Origin: an uncultured Rikenella sp.
GTDB lineage: Bacteria; Bacteroidota; Bacteroidia; Bacteroidales; Rikenellaceae
Direction: 5' to 3'
Length of the DNA: 43,649 nucleotides
Assembly (NCBI RefSeq): GCF_947628055.1
Contig: NZ_CANQYJ010000004.1
Span: 1 to 43,649 of the forward strand
This document shows positions 27,504 through 34,586 of the stretch, in pieces. The translations under genes and the position numbers were made by a program. Numbering within the stretch: the stretch's first letter is position 1; every line of letters begins with the position of its first letter. The notes below the pieces were generated by a model. The model did no database searches. It was given only the letters and a program-made list of their open reading frames with translations, and was not told the DNA's origin.

Positions 27504-28829
27504 ATGTTCTATGCCCCGGTGACATTCCGATTGCTGGCGCTCCTGCTGCTCGTGGCGGCCGGAGCGGGGGCGACCGTGCTGTTCATTCTGTACGATTGGT
27601 ACGCCTTCGCCTTTTTCACAGCGGCTGTGTCGGCCGGCTCCGTCATGGAGGTGCTCCGCTTCAACCGCAGGAACGTCCGCAAGCTGATGTTCATGTTCAG
27701 CTCCATCGAGAACGGCGACTATTCGTTCAAGTTCACCGAACACACTCCGGGGCGGCACGACACGCTGGTCAATGCCTCTCTGAACCGGATCCGCGACCTG
27801 CTCGCCAAAGCCCGCGACGAGACGATCGAACAGGAGAAATATTTCCAACTGATTCTCGAGAGTGTCACGACGGGGATCGTCATCGTCAACGAGCGGGGCA
27901 ACGTGATGCAGACCAACCGCGAAGCGATCCGGCTCTTAGGGATCGAACCGTTCACCCATGTCGCGCAGCTGGCGCGGATCGACGAGCGGTTCCCGGCCCT
28001 GATGCGCGACATCGGAGCGGGAGAAAGCCGCCAGCTGGAGTGCAGCGACGAACGCGGTTCGGTCACCTTCTCTGTCCACGCCTCTTCGATCGTGCGCCGC
28101 GGCGAGCGGTTGAAGATTCTGGCCCTGACGGACATCGAAAACGAGCTGTCGGATCGTGAAATCGAATCGTGGACCCGGTTGATCCGGGTGCTGACCCACG
28201 AGATCATGAATTCGATCAATCCGATCACGTCGATCAGCGATTCGCTGGTCGAACGGGTAAAAGACGAAGACGACGGACTGATCCGGCAGGGACTGGAGAC
28301 CATCGGTCGGACGGCCAAAGGGTTGATCTCGTTCGTCGAGTCGTACCGGAAGTTCACCCGGCTGCCGGCGCCGCAGCCGACGCTGTTCTACGTTCGGGAA
28401 TTTATGGAGGGCCTTCGGTCGCTGGCTTTGGCGACGATACCCGAGGGGGCGCGACGGGTAGAGATACGGCTTTCGGTGGAGCCGGACGACTTGATTTTGT
28501 ATGCCGACCGGGGGTTAGTGTCCCAAGTGGCGATCAATCTGCTCAAGAATGCAATCGAAGCGACGCTCGACACGGTCGATCCGCGGATCGATTTCACGGC
28601 CACGATCGACAGCCGCGAGCAGGTGATCCTGACGGTGGCGAACAATGGGCCGAGTATCCCGCCGGAGGTGGCGGAGCATATTTTCATCCCGTTTTTCACG
28701 ACCAAAACGGGCGGGTCGGGTGTGGGGCTGAGTCTCTCGCGCCAGATCATGCGTCTGCACGGGGGCACGCTCAAGTACCGGCCGGCGGCGGAAGGCTCTG
28801 GCTCGGTTTTCATCATGACTTTTAAATAA
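27504..28829 (+). CDS. Sensor histidine kinase (NtrY-like, PAS + HATPase)
   Basis: LTHEIMNSINPITSISDSL H-box; HATPase N/G boxes (NLLKNAIEA, FFTTKTGGSGVGLSLSRQIM). Confidence 0.93.
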   Translation: MFYAPVTFRLLALLLLVAAGAGATVLFILYDWYAFAFFTAAVSAGSVMEVLRFNRRNVRKLMFMFSSIENGDYSFKFTEHTPGRHDTLVNASLNRIRDLLAKARDETIEQEKYFQLILESVTTGIVIVNERGNVMQTNREAIRLLGIEPFTHVAQLARIDERFPALMRDIGAGESRQLECSDERGSVTFSVHASSIVRRGERLKILALTDIENELSDREIESWTRLIRVLTHEIMNSINPITSISDSLVERVKDEDDGLIRQGLETIGRTAKGLISFVESYRKFTRLPAPQPTLFYVREFMEGLRSLALATIPEGARRVEIRLSVEPDDLILYADRGLVSQVAINLLKNAIEATLDTVDPRIDFTATIDSREQVILTVANNGPSIPPEVAEHIFIPFFTTKTGGSGVGLSLSRQIMRLHGGTLKYRPAAEGSGSVFIMTFK

Positions 28830-28830
28830 T

Positions 28831-30214
28831 CCTATGTTTATTTAGCACTGTGCCGTATGGGACTGTCGCTTTCTTGAAAGAAAGGCCCCATAAGGGCTTT
28901 CCGGGCTGTAATTACCCAATCCTTACGCTCCGCAGTCCTCTTGCATCAAGCTTTCTTTGGGCCGGGGAATAGATCGCTCTTCATATTGCGATCCTTTAGA
29001 ACCGCCGACCTCTGCGGTGCCGCCGGGCACTCTGACCGGGAGTTTGCTCTGCCTTAGGGCGCGCGAGGTCGAACACGCAGAATTTTTATTATACGATTAA
29101 AAAGTAGGCATTTCTTATCGCTCATGCCGCGGGGCACTTCCTTTCTTGGGTGACCAAGAACCGAGCGGCGTACCGAGTGCAGAGACCGCTTGCGGGCTAT
29201 GCCGAGGCAGCGCGAGGAAGACCGCAGGTCAAAGGAAGCAAAGAAGTCACCGGGAATCGGTTTCGCCTTGTCGAAAGCCAGTCGTTCAGCCCGGCTTTCT
29301 CAAGGCAAAACGCGACATTCCCGGAAGCGCTTTCGCTTGCACTTTAGATTTGTCGGGGGGATGGCAAAGGGGGGTGTCCCCCCTTTGATGCGCTTTTGCT
29401 TACTTTTGGGGCATACCAAAAGTAAGTGCCGGCCCGGCATGAGGGCTGCGAAGAAAAGGTTTTCTTAAAGAAAAGAGCGTCGGTTTGAAACGAGAAAAGG
29501 AAAGTTTTTCTGGTTCCTTTTGTTCACAACCGAGCAGCGTTCCGAGGGCAGAGGCTGCTTGCGGGCTATGCCGAGGTAGCGTGAGGAAGACCGCAGGTCA
29601 AAGGAAGCAAAGAAGTCACCGGGAATCGGTTTCACCTTGTCGAAAGCCGGTCGTTCTGCCCGGCTTTCTCAAGGTAAAACACGACATTCCCGGGGATGCT
29701 TTCGCGCTCAGAAAAATACCTCGGCTGTGATCTCTCTATATCTGGCCGGAGCCATCCCGGGCGACAGCCTGGGGCCACTGGGCACTCGAGCCCCAGTCGT
29801 TTGTGGTTTTATTGGCCGCTCTACCCCCAACCCCGTTAGCTTTGACCGTTTTCCTGTTGGAGTCCAAGTAAACCGCGCCCCTCGGTCGCGCGAGTCGCCG
29901 CCACCCCGCGCGGCGCGAGCAACTTCGACGGTGCTCGTTGCTCTTTCCGCTGGCGGCGACCCGGTACTATATAGAATCATTCTTTGCCCGCGTGCCGGGA
30001 TGAACATTCTTTGTCCGCGCGCTGGCGGAAATCTTGTTCAAAAGCGCAAGCTGCTTTTGAACGATTTCCTTCTCCAGCTGTCGCGCGCGGGGTGCCGCTC
30101 GGCACTCGAACCGGGCCGCCTCTACCCTGAGAGCGGCGAGGAAGCCGGAGGCAAAACGAGCATAGCGAAATTAAAAGGTACGGTTCCATACAGAACAGTG
30201 TTAAATAAACCTAC
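28831..30214. repeat. Intergenic mosaic repeat element G with terminal inverted repeats
   Basis: Left cctatGTTTATTTAgCACTGTgCcGTATGGgACtGT; reverse complement of right end GTTTATTTAaCACTGTtCtGTATGGaACcGT. Confidence 0.7.
29159..29709. repeat. Direct repeat of ~182 bp within element G (29159-29340 and 29528-29709)
   Basis: accgagcRgcgtWccgag...cttgcgggctatgccgaggYagcg...acattcccggRRRYgctttcgc present twice, offset 369. Confidence 0.85.
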
Positions 30215-30285
30215 CATAAAACATCTAATCGCCACAGACAATCATCGTTTTTTGAATGCGACAGCCGGGGATATTTTCCGGAATA

Positions 30286-30315
30286 TTGCGTTTTCGGGAA
30301 AAAAGGCTATCTTTG
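30286..30315 (+). promoter_or_regulatory. Candidate promoter for tRNA-Cys
   Basis: TTG (30286) N19 TATCTTTG (30308-30315). Confidence 0.65.
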
Positions 30316-30331
30316 CACTGACACTACGTCG

Positions 30332-30405
30332 GGTCGGTTGGCCGAGTGGTTAGGCAGAGGTCTGCAAAACCTCGTACAGCAGTTCAAATCTGCTACCGAC
30401 CTCCA
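30332..30405 (+). tRNA. tRNA-Cys (anticodon GCA), CCA encoded
   Basis: Acceptor GGTCGGT / ACCGACC, D-arm GGCCGAGTGGTtAGGCA, anticodon loop CTGCAAA, T-arm CAGTTCAAATCTG, U discriminator then CCA. Confidence 0.95.
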
Positions 30406-30408
30406 TGC

Positions 30409-30453
30409 AAGCGGGTTATCAATCATCTGGATTGATAACCCGCTTTCGTTTTT
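30409..30453 (+). terminator. Rho-independent terminator after tRNA-Cys
   Basis: AAGCGGGTTATCAATC atct GGATTGATAACCCGCTT followed by tcgttttt. Confidence 0.9.
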
Positions 30454-30679
30454 CCGTTTGTCACACAGACAGGGGCAGACATCCAGATTCGTCGGAATTT
30501 TCGTATCCCGACTGCCTACCCTCATCCGCAGATACGGTTTGTCCGTTCGGATACATTTGCCAATCGAATATACTGCCGTAATCCAACTTGATTGCGATCA
30601 TCGCAGAAGCAAAATAATTTCATGGCTGTCAAAGAAATTTCACGGATTGACAGCATTGTCAGTAGATAGGTGCAGACAA

Positions 30680-30723
30680 AAAGCAGGTCGGAAGTATCCA
30701 ATAGACTTCCGACCTGCTTTCTT
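30680..30723. terminator. Terminator-like hairpin in the low-GC region after tRNA-Cys
   Basis: 16-bp perfect stem AAAGCAGGTCGGAAGT / ACTTCCGACCTGCTTT with A/T runs on both sides. Confidence 0.55.
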
Positions 30724-31002
30724 TAGGATTGTAAAAACGGTTGTAACAAATGTTCTGCTTGAAGTATTGCAACACCGACTGATCTTACGGCGAACTCCCA
30801 TCAACGCAGATGGAATCTCAGCCCCATTTATATCTGGATTGTAGCGGCATTCTTTATCAACCGTTTTTCGGTTCGGACCGGTGCTATATTCCCCGTGGGT
30901 GGTCTCTACTCTAAAAACTCGGCAACCGGCGCTCGAACCGGCCCTTGTGGGTTGCGCTTTCATTCAAAACCTCAACGGAACTCCAGGTCGAAAAATACAA
31001 AT

Positions 31003-31734
31003 CTATCGCCCCGCCGCCCGCCGTATTTTGCGGAAACGCATACGCAACACACCCCAGAACGCCTCGCCGAAGATGCCGCTGCTCATCTTCGAACAGCCCC
31101 GCGTCCGATCGGTAAAAATAATCGGCACCTCCGTAATCCGGAATCCCAGCTTCCACGCCGAATACTTCATCTCGATCTGGAATCCATACCCCCTCATGCG
31201 AATCCTCCCGATATCGATCGTGCGCAGCACCTCCGCGCGGAAACAGACGAAACCCGCCGTGCAGTCCCGCACCGGTATCCCCAGCACCCGCCGCACATAC
31301 GCCGAAGCATAGTACGACATGATCACCCTCCCGATCGGCCAGTTGATGACATTTACCCCCGTCACATACCGCGAGCCGATCGCCACGTCAGCTCCCCCCT
31401 CGCGGCAAGCCCTATAAAGCCGCACCAGATCGTCCGGATCGTGCGAAAAATCGCAGTCCATCTCGAAAATATAATCATACCCCTGCTGCAAAGCCCACTG
31501 GAAACCCGTGATATACGCCGTCCCTAACCCCTGCTTGCCGCTGCGCTCGATCATGTGGAGCCGCCCGGCATACTCCCGCGCCATCGCCCGCCGCACCACC
31601 TCCGCCGTACCGTCCGGCGAACCGTCGTCGATCACCAGCATGTCGAATGCTTCGGGGAGCGAAAACACCTTTTCGATCATCGCTTCGATATTCTCGATCT
31701 CGTTGTAAGTAGGGATGATAACGACCTTTTTCAT
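31003..31734 (-). CDS. Polyprenol/dolichyl-phosphate mannosyltransferase-like GT2 glycosyltransferase
   Basis: MKKVVIIPTYNEIENIEAMIEKV, DDGSPDGTAEVV, DCDFSHDP, GSRYVTG; internal Met start preferred. Confidence 0.9.
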   Translation of the reverse strand: MKKVVIIPTYNEIENIEAMIEKVFSLPEAFDMLVIDDGSPDGTAEVVRRAMAREYAGRLHMIERSGKQGLGTAYITGFQWALQQGYDYIFEMDCDFSHDPDDLVRLYRACREGGADVAIGSRYVTGVNVINWPIGRVIMSYYASAYVRRVLGIPVRDCTAGFVCFRAEVLRTIDIGRIRMRGYGFQIEMKYSAWKLGFRITEVPIIFTDRTRGCSKMSSGIFGEAFWGVLRMRFRKIRRAAGR

Positions 31735-31808
31735 CTTGCGGCTCGATAGGAATGGAATGATAAAGGTAGAATTTTTGTTTATCTTTGGAGATGATTTTTC
31801 CGAAAAAT

Positions 31809-32795
31809 ATGCGCCTCGGATTTTCGGTGCGGCAGGCGCTACGCACAGCTTTCTGCGCGGTGATCCTGTTAAGTTCCGGTTCCGTCGCCGCCCAGCAGCA
31901 GAAAAACGATGCCGAGGCACACAAGCCGAGGCAGTCGGTGCAGACCCGGCAAAAGTTCATGCTGGACAAGAGCGTCTTCGTCACCTCCGATTTCGAGCAT
32001 CGCAATACAGCTGCCGATTTCGCCAAATGGCTCCGCACACAGGGCGTAGCGGCGTCCAATGCCTATAACAAGGCCCGCAACCGCATCACTTTCGTCAAAG
32101 TGAACGCGATCGAGGGGGCGGCAGGGAACGACGCGTGGCAGATCAGCGTCAAGACCCGGCGGATCACGGTGGCTTTTACCAGCGGGAATGCCTTGCGGCA
32201 TGCGGTAGGGATATTGAAAGGCAGGGTGGTTCGGGAAGCCTCGGGCGACAGGTATATACCGGGCGGAATCGCGACCGACTGGGGGGCGCGCACAACGTCT
32301 CGGGATCACGATGCCATGACGGACGCGGCTGGAAGTTTGAGGTCGGTCGGCGACTTAGAAACGGTGGTCAAACGGTTGGGCGGACGCTCGAAGGAAGTTT
32401 ATCTCATTTTGGTGAGTACGGACCATTGGCGCATGGAAAGTCCTTCGCTGGAAATAGCGGGTTCGGCGGCGCGCCTCTACCCGACCGACGGATACTACAC
32501 GATCCGACAGCTGCAACAGGTGGCGGCAGCGGCGAAACGAAGCCATGTCGAAATCATACCCACTCTCGAGCTATTGTCCGAAAACCGGGCCTTTACGGCG
32601 GCTTTCGGACACTCGGTCTTTTCGGTGGAGGGAATGCGGTTAGTGCGGGCGGCCATCGAGGACTGCATCGACGCGCTGCATCCGTCCAAAATCTGTCTGG
32701 GCAGCATGTCGCCGCAGGCGGATATGCGGTACATGGAATTTATTTCCGACCTCGCTTCGATGTTGGGGGTGGAATTGGTCATTATCGAATCGTAG
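31809..32795 (+). CDS. GH20 beta-N-acetylhexosaminidase-like protein, truncated and lacking catalytic residues
   Basis: Exported; GH20 N-terminal-like domain followed by barrel-like blocks (EVYLILVSTDHWRMESPSL, GYYTIRQLQQVAAAAKRSHVEIIPTLELL, ALHPSKICLGSMSP). Start at ATG 31809 or 31791; the ORF-track start 31785 overlaps a candidate -7 element TATCTTTG. Confidence 0.6.
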   Translation: MRLGFSVRQALRTAFCAVILLSSGSVAAQQQKNDAEAHKPRQSVQTRQKFMLDKSVFVTSDFEHRNTAADFAKWLRTQGVAASNAYNKARNRITFVKVNAIEGAAGNDAWQISVKTRRITVAFTSGNALRHAVGILKGRVVREASGDRYIPGGIATDWGARTTSRDHDAMTDAAGSLRSVGDLETVVKRLGGRSKEVYLILVSTDHWRMESPSLEIAGSAARLYPTDGYYTIRQLQQVAAAAKRSHVEIIPTLELLSENRAFTAAFGHSVFSVEGMRLVRAAIEDCIDALHPSKICLGSMSPQADMRYMEFISDLASMLGVELVIIES

Positions 32796-32846
32796 GGGCG
32801 GCGTTTTTTAGAGCCGTGTCGAATTTTTAGCCGAATACAACGAGTT

Positions 32847-33299
32847 ATGCGGGCGGTGGTTCAACGGGTATCGAAAGCCTCGGTGGCTGTCGGAGGAGTT
32901 CCGGTGGCGGAGATCGGCCGAGGTTTGCTGGTATTGTTAGGCGTTTCGGTCGATGACGCCGAAGAAGACGCACGCTGGTTGGCGGCCAAGATCGCACGAA
33001 TGCGCATCTTTGCCGACGAGGCTCAGGCGATGAACCGTTCGGTAGTCGAGGCGGGAGGCGAGGCGTTGGTGGTGAGCCAGTTCACGCTGCAGGCCTCCAC
33101 GCGGAAAGGGAACCGCCCTTCGTTTATTGCGGCGGCCCGGCCGGAAGCGGCCATCCCTTTATACGAATCGTTTACGGAACAACTCTCGACAGAGATCGGG
33201 CGCCCGGTGCCGACGGGGCGGTTCGGGGCGGACATGCAGGTGGCGCTCGTAAACGACGGGCCGGTGACGATCGTGATCGACTCCAAACTCAGGGAATAA
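32847..33299 (+). CDS. dtd: D-aminoacyl-tRNA deacylase
   Basis: [59 protein letters not shown]. Confidence 0.96.
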   Translation: MRAVVQRVSKASVAVGGVPVAEIGRGLLVLLGVSVDDAEEDARWLAAKIARMRIFADEAQAMNRSVVEAGGEALVVSQFTLQASTRKGNRPSFIAAARPEAAIPLYESFTEQLSTEIGRPVPTGRFGADMQVALVNDGPVTIVIDSKLRE

Positions 33300-33308
33300 C
33301 AGGGGTCT

Positions 33309-34310
33309 ATGGCGAATTTAGACGATATAACAGCTCCCGTAGCAGCGGAATTCGAGACGTTCCGAAGGTTGCTGAGGGAGGCGACGGTTTCGGAACAGCC
33401 TTTCATGCGGCCGATCACGCGGGACATTCTGCACAGCGGCGGGAAACAGATGCGCCCGCTGCTGACGCTGCTGACAGCGGCGCTGCACGGGAGCGCGGCA
33501 GACCCGAAAGTACAGTCGGCGGCGGTGCTGGTCGAGATGATCCACTGGTCGACGCTGGTGCACGACGATGTGATCGACGAGGCTTATGTGCGGCGGGGGC
33601 AGTGGACGCCGGGGACGCTGCTGAGATCGAAATCGGCGGTGTTGGTGGGAGACTACCTGTTTTCGAAAGGGCTGGCGCAGGCTTCCCGGACGGGAAGTTT
33701 CGGAGCGATCCGCTCGACTACGCGGGCGATCGAGTTGATTGTGGACGGGGAGTTGATGCAGATGGAACATGCGCGGTTGATGGATACGACGGAAGCGGCG
33801 TATACGGATATTATCCGGCACAAAACGGCGGCGCTGATCGCTTCGGCGGCGGAATGCGGCGCCCTCCCGGCGTTCGGGGACGATGCCGATGCGCCGCAGG
33901 TGCGGAATATGTACCGGTTCGGGGAGTTGTTAGGGCTGGCGTTCCAGATCAAGGACGACCTGCTGGATTTCGGCTTCGCGGAGGACGGGAGCCGGCTTAA
34001 AACGGGGAAGGTGTCGTGCAATGATTTAAGAGAGCGGAAGATGACGCTGCCGCTGATCCATGCTTTGGACGAGATTCCGGCGGGCGAGCGGCGCAAGGTG
34101 CTGGAACACCTGCGGCGCGCCGCTGAACGCACGGATTCTGTGGAATGGCTGCGCGATTTCGTGGGGCATAGCAGCGGGGTGGCTTATTCGGTGCAGGTGA
34201 TGGAAGGTTATCACCGGGAGGCGGCGGCTTTGCTGGCTCCTTATCCCGATTCGCCGGTGCGGCGGGCGTTGGAGGCCTATGCGGCCTATGTAGTGGGCCG
34301 GGCGTTCTGA
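33309..34310 (+). CDS. Polyprenyl diphosphate synthase (octaprenyl-type)
   Basis: GGKQMRPLL; LVHDDVIDEA first Asp-rich region; FQIKDDLLDF second Asp-rich region. Confidence 0.93.
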   Translation: MANLDDITAPVAAEFETFRRLLREATVSEQPFMRPITRDILHSGGKQMRPLLTLLTAALHGSAADPKVQSAAVLVEMIHWSTLVHDDVIDEAYVRRGQWTPGTLLRSKSAVLVGDYLFSKGLAQASRTGSFGAIRSTTRAIELIVDGELMQMEHARLMDTTEAAYTDIIRHKTAALIASAAECGALPAFGDDADAPQVRNMYRFGELLGLAFQIKDDLLDFGFAEDGSRLKTGKVSCNDLRERKMTLPLIHALDEIPAGERRKVLEHLRRAAERTDSVEWLRDFVGHSSGVAYSVQVMEGYHREAAALLAPYPDSPVRRALEAYAAYVVGRAF

Positions 34311-34406
34311 CCGGGGCTAAGGGCTCCGGACACGTCTTGGCTTCTGGCATGCCGTATTCAACCGCAAGGTCGGCAGGATAACGGCGACACATTCAAAATC
34401 TGCACG

Positions 34407-34565
34407 CCCCTTTTCGTAAACGCGATTATATACTTTATCGTACCAGCCATCCCTTGTCCCGATTTTTCGGCTCGCGCCGCCCCCCGGCCGTGAAAAACGG
34501 CCGAGGGCGCAGAGCCGAACTCGAAAGAGAAGAAAAGTACAATTATAATCGCGTTCGTAAAAAGG
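34407..34565. repeat. 159-bp fold-back element with ~25-bp terminal inverted repeats and a nested internal hairpin
   Basis: Left CCCCTTTTCGTAAACGCGATTATATACTT; right reverse complement CCTTTTTACGAACGCGATTATAATTGTAC; internal TTCGGCTCgcgcc...ggccgtgaaaaacggcc...ggcgcaGAGCCGAA. Confidence 0.7.
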
Positions 34566-34586
34566 AAGGCGCCTCGCGGGTATAAA

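Noticed and set aside
26103-27848. 581 aa minus-strand ORF
   Set aside because: Antisense to the well-supported NtrC-family regulator; His/Gly/Val-rich composition typical of shadow ORFs.
29146-30353. ORFs in element G (e.g. 238 aa at 29637)
   Set aside because: Frames run through the terminal inverted repeats and shared repeat modules; no start/RBS or domain support.
30338-30844. 168 aa ORF over tRNA-Cys
   Set aside because: Overlaps the tRNA gene and its terminator and reads through hairpins; not a plausible protein.
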